Assembly (NCBI GenBank): GCA_944393325.1
Contig: CALXZU010000012.1
Coordinates: 1-39,248 of the forward strand
From: an uncultured Clostridia bacterium
GTDB lineage: Bacteria; Bacillota; Clostridia; TANB77; CAG-508
DNA length: 39,248 nt
Direction: 5' to 3'
Under the pieces are notes generated by a model. That model did no database searches. It worked only from the letters and a program-made list of their open reading frames with translations, and had not been told where the DNA came from. Below, in pieces: positions 18,265 through 27,645 of this stretch (positions within the stretch are counted from its first letter, which is position 1; each line of letters opens with the position of its first letter). The translations under genes and the position numbers were made by a program.

Positions 18265-18783
18265 ATGGATAATCAAGAAATGGGTTCAATTATTTTAAAG
18301 ATTTATGAAGAACAAAAGAAAACAAATGAAATAATAAACGGAATGGGAAAAGAAATGAACGGAATGGAAAAAGAAATAAAAGGAATGGGAAAAGAAATAA
18401 AAGGAATGAAAAAAGAAATAAACGGAATGGGAAAAGAAATAAAAAGAATTGATGAGAGATTAAATGGGCTAGAAGAAAAAGTAGATGTAGGATTTAAAGA
18501 GCTTGCTAATGAGATAAAGAAGGTTAATATAAGGGTTGATAATTTAGAATTAGAAGGAAAAGATACAAGAGAAATAATAAAAATTATGCAAGAAGAAATT
18601 AGAAGGCTAGGAAAAGATATTGCAGTAATACAACAAGAGCATGGAAAAAAACTTGATATGTTATTTGATGCTGTAACAGGAAACGAAGAAAGGAATAAAG
18701 AAATACAAGAAAGGCTTAATAATGTAGAAAAAATTTTAGAAAAGCATTCAAGTCAAATTTATTATTTAGAAAAAAGAGCTTAA
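18265..18783 (+). CDS. Heptad-repeat coiled-coil protein
   Basis: 172 residues, almost wholly helical and charged. Five near-identical 7-residue units (NGMGKEI/KGMGKEI type) occupy residues 25-59, followed by a longer coiled coil (RIDERLNGLEEKVDVGFKEL, then DNLELEGKDTREII) and an ending HSSQIYYLEKRA. There is no membrane helix or signal. Proteins of this look are often annotated as hypothetical or as t-SNARE-like coiled coils; no function can be assigned. Two promoters precede it. NGMG units contain AAC GGA, so the string cgg occurs but out of frame. Confidence 0.75.
   Translation: MDNQEMGSIILKIYEEQKKTNEIINGMGKEMNGMEKEIKGMGKEIKGMKKEINGMGKEIKRIDERLNGLEEKVDVGFKELANEIKKVNIRVDNLELEGKDTREIIKIMQEEIRRLGKDIAVIQQEHGKKLDMLFDAVTGNEERNKEIQERLNNVEKILEKHSSQIYYLEKRA
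18337..18441 (+). repeat. 21-bp tandem repeat, five units, in frame
   Basis: Units of 21 bp of type aacggaatgggaaaagaaat plus one base, differing at one to four positions each, encode one heptad per unit. Unit number could vary by slippage without breaking the frame. Confidence 0.9.
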
Positions 18784-18791
18784 AAGATTTT

Positions 18792-18815
18792 GACAAGTCT
18801 ATATATGGACTTGTC
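18792..18815 (+). terminator. Hairpin after the coiled-coil gene, weak terminator
   Basis: GACAAGTC (18792-18799) pairs with GACTTGTC (18808-18815). The T run after it is poor, so termination may be partial. Confidence 0.5.
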
Positions 18816-18858
18816 TTAAATAAAAATAAAAATTTAATGTTAAATAGAGGTGTTTAAA

Positions 18859-19641
18859 GTGATAGATATAAAAAAGGCCAAACAAGAATTTAAGGAATAT
18901 GTAAAAAATTATGATATAGAAAATCCAAAAATAGCGCTAAAAATTGCACATATAGAAAGAGTTGCGTCAATTGCAAAAAATATTGCAGAAAGTTTAAAAT
19001 TACCTAAAGAAGATGTAGAACTTGCAGAACTAATAGGATTGCTTCACGATATAGGAAGATTTGAGCAAGTAAAAAGATATAATACATTTGTAGATGCTCT
19101 AAGTGCAAATCATGCAAAATTAGGTGTAGAAATATTATTTAAAGAAGGATTAATTAGAAGATTTATCGAAGATGAAAAATATGATAAAATAATAAAACTT
19201 GCAATAATAAATCATAATAAGGATAAAAAAGATATAGGAAAAGACTTATCGAAAAGAGAATTATTACATGTAAAATTAATAAGAGATAGTGACAAAACAG
19301 ACATAATATATTTACTTACAATAGAAGATAAGAAAGCAATATGGGAAACAGACAATTTAGAAGAAGAAAAAATTTCAGACGAAATATATAGAGAATTTAT
19401 AGAAGATAAAAATATTATTTATAAAAACAGAAAGACACATTTGGATTTACTAGTAGCACATTTTGCATATGTATTTGACTTTAATTTTGACTATGGGCTA
19501 AGGAAAGTTTACGAAAATAAATATTATGATAAATTGTATAATAGATTTAATTTCAAAGAAGAAACAAAAGCAAAATTTGAAAATATAAGAAAAATAATAA
19601 ATGATTATATGAAACAAAGATTGGAGCCAATAGATGATTGA
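18859..19641 (+). CDS. HD-domain hydrolase, first of a tandem pair
   Basis: 260 residues from GTG 18859 (MIDIKKAKQEF), chosen because AGAGGTG lies just upstream and the paralog downstream begins MIDIEKCKEEF. HD metal ligands: the His in AHIERVASIA, the His-Asp pair in LIGLLHDIGRFEQ, NHAKLG, IINHN and the Asp in IRDSDKTDI. HD proteins are metal-dependent phosphohydrolases of nucleotides and related molecules; the substrate is unknown. It overlaps the next gene by 8 bp, so the two are translationally coupled. Confidence 0.88.
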   Translation: MIDIKKAKQEFKEYVKNYDIENPKIALKIAHIERVASIAKNIAESLKLPKEDVELAELIGLLHDIGRFEQVKRYNTFVDALSANHAKLGVEILFKEGLIRRFIEDEKYDKIIKLAIINHNKDKKDIGKDLSKRELLHVKLIRDSDKTDIIYLLTIEDKKAIWETDNLEEEKISDEIYREFIEDKNIIYKNRKTHLDLLVAHFAYVFDFNFDYGLRKVYENKYYDKLYNRFNFKEETKAKFENIRKIINDYMKQRLEPIDD

Positions 19642-20431
19642 TATAGAAAAATGCAAAGAAGAATTTTTAAGATATGTAAGAATATTTGAAGAAGAATATG
19701 AAGATGAGGATGAATATGTTGGAATAGAAAGGAAAAAGCTACATTCAATAAGAGTAATGGAAAGAAGTAAAGATGTGGCGAAAGCATTAAAATTAAATGA
19801 AGAACAAATAGAACTTGCAGAGTTAATAGGATTACTTCATGATATAGGAAGATTTGAACAATATACTAGAAATGGAACTTATTTAAATGAGATGTTATTA
19901 GACCATGCAAAACTAGGTGCAGATATATTGTTTAAAGAAGGATTAATTAGAAAATTTATAGAAGATGAAAAATATGATAAAATAATAGAACTTGCAATAA
20001 TAAATCATAATAAATATAAAATATCAGAAGGATTAAACAAAGAAGAATTACTATTTTCAAAAATAATAAGAGATGCAGACAAATTAGATATATTATATGA
20101 AGGTGTAGAAATATATTGGAAAAGCAAAAAGGAAAAACAAAATTTAGAAAATAGTAAAATAAATGTAAAAATAGGTCAATTACTTAAAGTAGAAAGACCT
20201 GTGAAAAGATGTGGAAATGAAAGAAATGACACAGTAGATGGGCTATTAATATTATTATCATATATATATGATATAAATTTTAGAGAAACATTAGTAATAA
20301 TAAATGAAAAAGACTATGTTAATAAAATATTTTCGAGGTTTGAATTTAAAGAGGAAGAGACAAAAAAGCAGATTGAAAATATAAAAGAAATATTATTAAG
20401 ATATATAAAAATAAGGTTAAGAAAAATTTAA
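19634..20431 (+). CDS. HD-domain hydrolase, second of a tandem pair
   Basis: 265 residues with the same motif order as its neighbour: HSIRVMERSKDVAKAL, LIGLLHDIGRFEQ, DHAKLGADILFKEGLIR, LAIINHNKYK and IIRDADKLDIL. Several stretches, such as the 20-odd residues from DILFKEG through EDEKYDKII, are nearly identical to the first copy, so this is a tandem gene duplication. It keeps the canonical RDADK aspartate where copy 1 has RDSDK. topB follows within 12 bp. Confidence 0.88.
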   Translation: MIDIEKCKEEFLRYVRIFEEEYEDEDEYVGIERKKLHSIRVMERSKDVAKALKLNEEQIELAELIGLLHDIGRFEQYTRNGTYLNEMLLDHAKLGADILFKEGLIRKFIEDEKYDKIIELAIINHNKYKISEGLNKEELLFSKIIRDADKLDILYEGVEIYWKSKKEKQNLENSKINVKIGQLLKVERPVKRCGNERNDTVDGLLILLSYIYDINFRETLVIINEKDYVNKIFSRFEFKEEETKKQIENIKEILLRYIKIRLRKI

Positions 20432-20443
20432 AGGATGATAAAA

Positions 20444-22391
20444 TTGGGAAAAAAATTAATAATAACAGAGAAGCCTTCAGTTGCAATGGAATTTGCAAAA
20501 GCATTAAAAATTACAACAAAAAGAAAAGATGGATATTTAGAGTCTGAAAATTGGATAATTACATGGTGTGTAGGGCATTTGGTAACAATGAGCTATCCGG
20601 AAAAATATGATGAAAAGTTAAAATTCTGGAGATTAGACACATTACCATTTATACCAGAAGAATGGAAATATGAAATAATACCACAGGTTCAAAAACAATT
20701 TAATATAGTACAAAGTTTATTACAAAGAGAAGATATAGAAGAAATATATAATGCAGGAGACTCAGGACGAGAAGGAGAATATATACAAAGACTTGTGTTT
20801 ATGATGGCAAAACCAAATCCAAAAGCTAAAATGAAAAGAGTGTGGATAGATTCACAAACAGAAGAAGAAATATTAAGAGGAATAAAAGAAGCAAAAGATT
20901 TATCATATTATGATAGTTTGTCTGATAGTGCATATTTAAGGGCAAAAGAAGATTATTTAATAGGAATCAATTTTTCAAGATTATTATCTATAATATATGG
21001 AAGAAGTTTAGCAAACACAATAAAAGAAGAAAAAGCATCAATATCTGTTGGAAGAGTAATGACATGTGTCCTTCGGAATGGTAGTTTCCAGAGAAAGAGA
21101 GATAAGGAATTTTAAGAAAACTAAATATTATAAAGTAGAAGGTATATTTGGAGAAGAAAGCTCGAACTTTATGGCTGAATGGAAAGTAAGTGAAAATTCA
21201 AAAATGTATGAATCTGTAAAACTATATAATGATTCAGGTTTTAGAAAAGAAGAAGATGCAAAAGAATTTATAAAAACATTGGCAGGGAAACAAGGTAAAA
21301 TAATAGAAGTAAAAAAATCAAAACAAAAAGAAAATCCACCACTTTTATTCAATTTAGCAGAAATACAAAATCAATGTACAAAAAGATTTAAAATAAAGCC
21401 GGATGAAACATTAGAAATAATTCAAAATTTATATGAAAAAAAATTAGTTACATATCCAAGAACAGATGCAAGAGTTTTATCAACAGCAGTGGCAAAAGAA
21501 ATCACAAAAAACTTAAATGGGATAGCAAGAGGCTATAAGGATGAAGAAACTAAAGAATATATAAAAAAGATGGTAGATGAAAAGTATTCAACAAATTTAG
21601 TAAAAACAAAATATGTAAATGATAGTAAGATAACAGACCATTATGCAATTATCCCAACAGGACAAGGATTTGAGAATTTTAATAACTTACCAGAATTACA
21701 AAAACAAGTATATAAAGTTATAGTACAAAGATTTTTAGCAATATTCTATCCACCAGCAGAATATCAGAAACTACAAGTAACAGTAGAGATTGAAAATGAA
21801 AATAAAAAGGAAAACTTTTATTGTAGCCAAAAAGTATGTTTAAAAAAGGGGTATTTAGAAATTTTAAAAACTGATAATAAAAAGAAAGATGATAAAGAAG
21901 CAAATGAAGAGCAAGAGAACAACAATATGGAAATACTAAAAAACTTAAAAAAGGGACAAATTATTAATGTACAAAATTTTGAATTAAAAGAAGCGGAAAC
22001 ATCGCCACCATCAAGGTATAATTCAGGTTCAATAATTTTAGCTATGGAAAATGCAGGAAAGTTAATAGAAGATGAAGAATTAAGAGAACAAATAAAGGGA
22101 GCAGGAATTGGAACAAGTGCAACAAGGGCAGAAATAATTAAGAAATTAGAGAAAATAAAATATATAGAAATAAATAAAAAAACACAAATAATAACACCAA
22201 CACTAAAAGGAGAAACAATATATGATATAGTATTTCGTTCAATGCCAGATATGCTAAACCCAAAACTGACAGCAAGCTGGGAAAAAGGATTAGAAATGGT
22301 TGCAAAAAAAGAAATAAAACCAGATGTATTCATGGGAAAATTAACAAATTATATAAATTCTAAATTTGATAAATTAGTAATAAAAATGTAA
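20444..22391 (+). CDS. topB: DNA topoisomerase III, needs +1 shift at CGG
   Basis: 648 residues after one +1 shift at 21074. Part 1 has LIITEKPSVAMEFAKAL, the Toprim signature NAGDSGREGEYIQR and ends VGRVMTCVL. Part 2 continues GMVVSREREIRNFKK, the catalytic Tyr at about residue 337 in LVTYPRTDARVLS, and GIGTSATRAEII. Joined, VGRVMTCVLGMVVSRERE matches the family's VGRVQTPTLxxVVxRE. Without the shift translation ends 14 codons later, before the active-site Tyr. TTG 20444 has AAGGA eight bases upstream; the ATG at 20435 has no site. TopB is a type IA topoisomerase for decatenation and recombination intermediates. The sequence is full length and otherwise intact. Confidence 0.92.
21071..21077 (+). 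other. +1 recoding site CTT-C-GGA in topB
   Basis: Incoming frame: GTC CTT CGG AAT. Outgoing frame: CTT (c) GGA ATG GTA. Decodes Leu-Gly in the conserved strand before VVSRERE. Confidence 0.92.
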
Positions 22392-22409
22392 AATGATGTT
22401 TTTATGCAA

Positions 22410-22438
22410 TTGACAATAGAGGAAGAATTTGATATAAC
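22410..22438 (+). promoter_or_regulatory. Promoter before the small membrane protein and mfd
   Basis: TTGACA (22410-22415), 17-bp spacer, TATAAC (22433-22438), followed by AAAGGAG and the ATG at 22469. Confidence 0.75.
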
Positions 22439-22468
22439 ATATATATACAAAAGAAAGGAGAAGTACCT

Positions 22469-22855
22469 ATGAATGAAAAAAAGTATAAATCAGTTGTTGC
22501 AATATGGGGAGTGATTTTTTTAACATTACAAGCATTAAGCATGATAAATGTAGTAGGATTAAATCCAATATTATATTCAGATTTTTATAAATTAGTAACA
22601 GCATTTTTGGTTTTGATAATGATGGCGTTAACTATATCTTACTTGGTTCTTTCTTTAAAAAAGAAAAAAGCGGGACCAATAATAGGAATAGTAATTGGAG
22701 CACTTTATATATTAGTCTTAAATATAATTAATATATTAGTAGGAGTATGTTTCATTGTATCATGTGTTAGTATGTTAAAAGATATTGAAAAATGCGAAGC
22801 TGGAATTGTAGGAAAACAAAAGAGTGAAGAACAAAAAGATAATATAGAAAACTAG
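22469..22855 (+). CDS. Small polytopic membrane protein
   Basis: 128 residues with three or four hydrophobic helices (about 10-32, 38-62, 68-102) and a charged tail (KQKSEEQKDNIEN). A KKKK patch between helices suggests a cytoplasmic loop. No family is recognised. It lies 9 bp upstream of mfd and shares its promoter, but nothing in the sequence ties its job to repair. Confidence 0.75.
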   Translation: MNEKKYKSVVAIWGVIFLTLQALSMINVVGLNPILYSDFYKLVTAFLVLIMMALTISYLVLSLKKKKAGPIIGIVIGALYILVLNIINILVGVCFIVSCVSMLKDIEKCEAGIVGKQKSEEQKDNIEN

Positions 22856-22864
22856 GAGAATAGA

Positions 22865-25800
22865 ATGAATACAATTTTAGGAGAGCTTGGCAAAAGTGAA
22901 AAGCTCATAAAAATAATAAATAGTATTGAAAGTAAAAAAAGTCCGATAGTAATATCGGGCTTAAATGACGTGGGAATGGTACAAATAAGTACAGCAATAC
23001 ATGAGTTTTCAAAAAAACCAATTTGTATTGTTACATATAATGAAATACAGGCAAAAAAGATATATCAAGATATAAAGTATTTTACAGAAAATGTAGTACT
23101 TTTTCCTAAAAAAGATGTAGTTACATATGATTATGTAGCAGAAAGCAAAGAAAATCTATATGAAAGAATAGAAGTATTAAATAAAATAAAATCTAAAAAT
23201 AGTTTAATAGTGGTAACAACAATAGAAGCAATATCACAAAAATTGCCTAAAAAAGAAACTTTATATAAAAACGAACTAAAATTTAAAGTGGGGCAAGAAC
23301 ATGATTTAGAAGATGTAAAAAAGAAATTAGTAGACCTAGGGTATGTAAGATATGATTTAATAGAAGGAAGAGGACAATTTAGTGTAAGAGGAGATATTGT
23401 AGATATAGCAATAGGAAGTAAAACAGGAATTAGGCTTGAGTTTTGGGGCGATGAAATAGACTCAATAAGAGAGTTTAATATAGAAAGCCAAAGATCAATA
23501 GGAAATAAAGAAAATATAACAATATATCCGGCAAATGAATATGTTTTAGAAAATAGTATAGATGTAGTATGTAAAAATATAAGAGAAAACTACAAAACAT
23601 ATGCAAATCAAGATATAATAGACCAAGATATAGAACAAATAAAAATAGGAAACTATAGAAATAAGATTGATAAATATTTTGATTGTTTTTATGAAAATCA
23701 GGAAACAATATTGGATTATTTAAAATCTAATTATATGGTATTTTTAGATGAAATAGGAAAAATAGAACAAAGAAGTAATAATATAAAAAAGGACAGAGAA
23801 AATCTAATTGAAAGTTTAATATCAAAAGAAAAAGAAGTACCAGAAGCAATAGCGAATGAACTAGAATTTAAAAAGGTTGAAAGCATATTAAATAAAAAAC
23901 AATTAGTATATATTGAAAAACAAGATAGCAATTTAAATATAGATGGAGAAAAGTATGAATTTAAATATAGAAATGTAAATTACTATAAAAGTGAAATAGA
24001 GAATTTATTTAAAGATTTAAATAAATTCTTAAAAGAAAAGAAAAATGTATATATATTGATAGAAACAAAAGAAAAGGCAAAAAAATTAAACTCATTATTA
24101 CAAGAAAAAGAAATTCCATGTAAGATAGAAGAAAAGCTAAACCAAACTATAATTGTAAAAGCAAAAGAAAAGGTAGTAACTATATCAATTGGAAATTTAT
24201 CATCAGGATTTGAAAATTATGAAACAAATCAAATAATAATATCAGCAAATGAATTAATAAGTGGGGAAAAAAGGAAAAGGAGAATAACAAATACAGCTTT
24301 TAAAGAAGGAGAGAAAGTTGTATTTGCAGACTTAAAAGTAGGAGATTATGTAGTACATATAAGATATGGTATAGGTATTTATATTGGTGTAAATACAATA
24401 AAAGCAGATGGTATTATTAAAGATTATATAAAAATAAAATATGCAGATGATGCTATTTTATATATACCAACAAATGATTTAGACACAGTAAGAAAATATA
24501 TAGGTGGAGATAAAATAAAACCTAAATTAAATAAATTAGGAACAAGAGACTGGGAAAAAGCTAAAAATAAAGTTAAAAACAATCTAAGAGAAGTTGCAAA
24601 AGAGCTAATAGAATTGTATGCAAAAAGAGAGAAAGCAATAGGCTTTGCATTTAGTAAAGATACTCCTTGGCAAAGAGAATTTGAAGACAGGTTCCCATAT
24701 CAAGAAACAGATGACCAATTAAGATGTATAGAAGAAGTTAAAAAAGATATGGAAAAAGCAAAACCAATGGATAGACTGCTTTGTGGTGATGTAGGATATG
24801 GAAAGACAGAAGTGGCTATGAGAGCGGCTTTTAAAGCGGCAATGGATGGAAAGCAAGTAGCATATTTAGCACCTACTACAGTTCTTGCAGAACAACAATA
24901 CAAAGAATTTAAAGAAAGAATGAAAGAATTTCCAGTAAGAGTTGAAATATTAAATAGATTTAAAACTCAAAAGTATCAAAATGAGGTGATAAAAAAATTA
25001 AAGCTTGGAGAAGTAGACATTTTAATTGGAACACATAGAATACTTGGAAAAGATATTGAGTTTAAAGATTTGGGATTGCTTATAATAGATGAGGAGCATA
25101 GATTTGGAGTTAAAGCTAAAGAAAAAATTAAACAGATGAAAATGAATATAGATGTATTAACAATGACAGCAACACCAATTCCAAGAACAATGCATATGTC
25201 AATTGTAGGAATACGTGATATGTCAGTTATATATGAACCTCCATATAATAGAAAACCTGTACAGACATATGTATTAGAATATGATAAAGAAGTAATAAGA
25301 GAAGCAATTATTAGAGAAATTGAAAGAGGTGGACAGGTATTTTATATTTTCAATAGAGTTGAAAATATTGTAAGAAAAGCAGAAGAAATATCAGAGTTAG
25401 TACCAGAAGCAAATGTTGCATATGCACATGGACAAATGACAGGAAGTAATATAGAAGATATAATGCAAGAGTTTGTGGAAGGAAATACAAATGTACTTGT
25501 ATGTACTACAATATTGGAATCTGGAATTGATATTCCTAATGCAAATACTATCATTGTAGAAAATGCTGATAGAATGGGCTTGGCACAACTTTATCAAATA
25601 CGAGGTAGAGTTGGAAGATCAGAAAGACAGGCATATGCATATATTACATATAAAAGAGATAAATTGCTTTCAGAAGTTGCAGATAAGAGGCTAAAAGCTA
25701 TCAAAGAATTTACAGAATTTGGTTCTGGATTTAAAATTGCAATGAGAGATTTGGAAATTCGTGGTGCAGGAAGTTTGCTTCGGAGAAATTCAATCAGGGC

Positions 25801-26339
25801 ATTTGGAACAAGTTGGATATGATACATATTGTGATTTATTGGATCAAGTTGTGAAAGAAATTAAAGGAGTAGATATAAAGCCTGAAAGAGAAATTCAAAT
25901 CGATATTGATGTTTCATGCTATATTCCTGATACTTATATTGAAGATAGCAGTGAGAAAATTGATATTTATCAGAAAATTGCACTTTGTAAAACAGAAGAA
26001 GATATTGGAAATGTTATTGATGAAATTATTGATAGGTTTGGAAATATGCCTGGAGAATTAAATAATTTACTAGAAATAGCAAGAATTAAACAATTATGTG
26101 CTAATACTCCAGTTATAAAAATTACAGGTAAGAGAAATAGGAAGACTGGTTCTCAAAATGTTGTGTTCTATTTTGACAAGGATAAATATGAGGTTAGCTT
26201 TGTGGATGTTCTTTTGAAAAAATATGGTAATAATATTAAGTTTTCAAATGCTATTGAGCCATATGTTACTTTGATGTTGAAGAATCAGACAGAAAAACAG
26301 ATTATAAAGGAAATTAAAGAGTTTTTAAGTATGTTTTAG
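22865..26339 (+). CDS. mfd: Transcription-repair coupling factor, needs +1 shift at CGG
   Basis: 1157 residues after one +1 shift at 25781, the usual Mfd size. Order: UvrB-like N-terminal module, RNA-polymerase-interaction domain (VGDYVVHIRYGIG), helicase Walker A GDVGYGKTE near residue 640, LIIDEEHRFG near 741, TMTATPIPRT, then LESGIDIPNANT and RGRVGRSER. The shift falls in RGAGSLL-GEIQSGHLEQVG, a conserved Mfd/RecG motif, restoring it exactly; the C-terminal TRCF domain follows. Unshifted reading ends at residue 985. Mfd removes stalled RNA polymerase and recruits UvrA. The CGG is codon 973. Confidence 0.95.
25778..25784 (+). other. +1 recoding site CTT-C-GGA in mfd
   Basis: Incoming frame: TTG CTT CGG AGA. 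Outgoing frame: CTT (c) GGA GAA ATT. The pair Leu-Gly is strongly conserved in Mfd (LLGEIQSGH-type motif). Confidence 0.95.
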
Positions 26340-26380
26340 GGACGTTTCCTTTGCACACATAAATGTCGCATTTGGGACAC
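26339..26380. repeat. REP-like element, copy 2
   Basis: Begins GGGACGTTTCCTTTGC and ends GCATTTGGGACAC. The reverse complement matches the ends of 9343-9382. It overlaps the stop codon of mfd by one base. Confidence 0.7.
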
Positions 26381-26398
26381 TTCCTACAGGGAAAAGGA

Positions 26399-26486
26399 GC
26401 AAGTTTTTAGATTTAATCTTACGATTATCAGCAATTTTTCTACCCTTTTTATTCCCTACGAAAAATTGCTTAATCTAAAAACTTGC
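26399..26486. other. Composite hairpin with three-way junction
   Basis: Outer stem of 15 bp, exact (26399-26413 with 26472-26486). Inner stem of 11 bp, exact (26430-26440 with 26460-26470). The 16 bases between them on the left contain a small hairpin, TAATC-TTAC-GATTA; only one base separates them on the right. It may be a structured RNA, a MITE-like remnant or a compound REP. Confidence 0.7.
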
Positions 26487-26510
26487 TAATATATTTTTAT
26501 TATTTAATTA

Positions 26511-26554
26511 AAAATAAAAGTTATTTCAATTTTAAGAAGTAACTTTTTATTTTT
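26511..26554 (+). terminator. Intrinsic terminator downstream of mfd
   Basis: AAAATAAAAGTTATTTC pairs with GAAGTAACTTTTTATTTT, with a T-rich end. It follows the composite hairpin. Confidence 0.7.
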
Positions 26555-26582
26555 GTCTTGGGTATGGTTGCGTTTCAGCTGT

Positions 26583-26765
26583 TTAACCTAGTAAATAGTC
26601 TATACTTGTGTTATAAAATTTTGCTAGTTTTATTAGTGAAGATATTGGTATGTTTATTTTTCCTAATTCGTATTTACTATAATTTGTTTGCGTTATATTT
26701 AGTATTTTTGCTATGTCTTCTTGTTTTAAGTCTTTGTCTTCTCTTAAATCTTTTAATCTTAGCAT
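26583..26765 (-). CDS. Cro/CI (XRE) type helix-turn-helix regulator
   Basis: 60 residues from ATG 26765 behind AAGGAGG. MLRLKDLREDKDLKQEDIAK, then ILNITQTNYSKYELGKINIP, then LIKLAKFYNTSIDYLLG, is a complete XRE fold and nothing else: a minimal single-domain regulator. A longer version from 26789 would lose the ribosome-binding site. The hairpin at 26782-26812 in its leader may be its operator. Confidence 0.85.
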   Translation of the reverse strand: MLRLKDLREDKDLKQEDIAKILNITQTNYSKYELGKINIPISSLIKLAKFYNTSIDYLLG

Positions 26766-26781
26766 TAATGCCTCCTTATTT

Positions 26782-26812
26782 ACAAGCAAGGGTTTATTTC
26801 AACCCTGCTTGT
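26782..26812. promoter_or_regulatory. Inverted repeat in the leader of the XRE gene
   Basis: ACAAGCA plus GGGTT pairs with AACCC plus TGCTTGT, with one unpaired A and a 6-base loop. It sits a few bases above AAGGAGG on the minus strand, placed to act as operator or RNA stem. Confidence 0.6.
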
Positions 26813-26963
26813 TTTAAAATATTTTTCAAGGGCGATTATCGGATTTTTACCAATATTTAGTTTTCAATGTTCTTTTTCATTATTTTTCATGTAACTTTTT
26901 ACAATATCGTATATACTTACAATATCACTTTTATGCAAGAAATTAGAAAAAAATATTAAAAAG

Positions 26964-26988
26964 CCTGGAAGACTTTTAATCTTCCAGG
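26964..26988 (-). terminator. Terminator of the minus-strand gene at 27035
   Basis: CCTGGAAGA (26964-26972) and TCTTCCAGG (26980-26988). On the minus strand it is followed by CTTTTTAATATTTTTTT. Confidence 0.8.
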
Positions 26989-27034
26989 TTTAATAAGTAT
27001 TTTAATTCTACTTACTTCACATTTCTACTTAATT

Positions 27035-27457
27035 TTAATCACTATAGTCCATATTTCTAGGTGATACAACAATAATATATACCTTCCTCCAAAATTCTTC
27101 TCCCACTTTTCGGAATTTAAACAAATCACAACTAGGTATTATTTCAACATCTTTTACTTGCTTAACTATCGTGTAGATAGTCGGGTCATATATTGCATTA
27201 TTTGCTAGTAGCTTTACAAATATCTGACCATCTTTTTTCTTAATAATATATGTATTCTCATCTTTTATTGAAGCGAGTGAAGATATTTCTTCACATTCAT
27301 AATAATCAATATCACCAATTTTTGAAAAATAATCATTTAAAGTTTTCTCCATAACTGTTGAAGTATTATTAATTTTATTATCAAATCTCTGCGCTCTTCC
27401 TAAAGCCCATAGAAGAACAGCAACTGTAATAACTACACAAATTACGAGAGAAATCAT
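27035..27457 (-). CDS. Single-pass membrane protein of unknown function
   Basis: 140 residues from ATG 27457 (GGAAGGAG just upstream). Residues 1-20 (MISLVICVVITVAVLLWALG) form a membrane helix or uncleaved signal; the rest is a soluble alpha/beta-looking domain with ENTYIIKKKDGQIFVKLL and VKQVKDVEIIPSCDLFKF. I do not recognise the family. A long hairpin in its leader (27495-27528) and a strong terminator make it a monocistronic unit. Confidence 0.7.
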   Translation of the reverse strand: MISLVICVVITVAVLLWALGRAQRFDNKINNTSTVMEKTLNDYFSKIGDIDYYECEEISSLASIKDENTYIIKKKDGQIFVKLLANNAIYDPTIYTIVKQVKDVEIIPSCDLFKFRKVGEEFWRKVYIIVVSPRNMDYSD

Positions 27458-27494
27458 GTTTACTCCTTCCAAACGGAATTACTATTATGTAAAA

Positions 27495-27528
27495 CTAAGT
27501 AGCAAGAGGCTTCTCCTCTACTATTTAG
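27495..27528 (-). promoter_or_regulatory. Leader hairpin upstream of the 27035-27457 gene
   Basis: CTAAGTAG pairs with CTATTTAG and AGAGG with CCTCT, small loop, about 13 bp in all. On the minus strand it is followed by TTTTA, so it may be an attenuator. Confidence 0.5.
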
Positions 27529-27603
27529 TAGAAAAAATATACAATTATACTTTTATATTATAACATATGTTTACATATTTTTCAAGCGATTGCCATAAAA
27601 TAA

Positions 27604-27632
27604 TTGAAAAAATGAAAAATATATGATAAAAT
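27604..27632 (+). promoter_or_regulatory. Putative promoter of the third Rpn-type gene
   Basis: TTGAAA (27604-27609), 17 bp, TAAAAT (27627-27632), then AAGGAGG directly: the short-leader layout also seen at 1016 and 6116. Confidence 0.55.
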
Positions 27633-27645
27633 AAGGAGGAATTGA

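Noticed and set aside
18337..18441. CRISPR or other DNA repeat array
   Set aside because: The 21-bp units are contiguous with no spacers and are in frame within a coiled-coil gene.
25771..25777. AGGAAG upstream of the mfd site as a prfB-like Shine-Dalgarno stimulator
   Set aside because: Similar purine runs are not at a matching distance in the other three sites, and A/G runs are common here.
26558..26860. Plus-strand frame over the XRE gene
   Set aside because: It is a shadow of the minus-strand regulator and its leader; it has no start signal and a hydrophobic low-complexity product.
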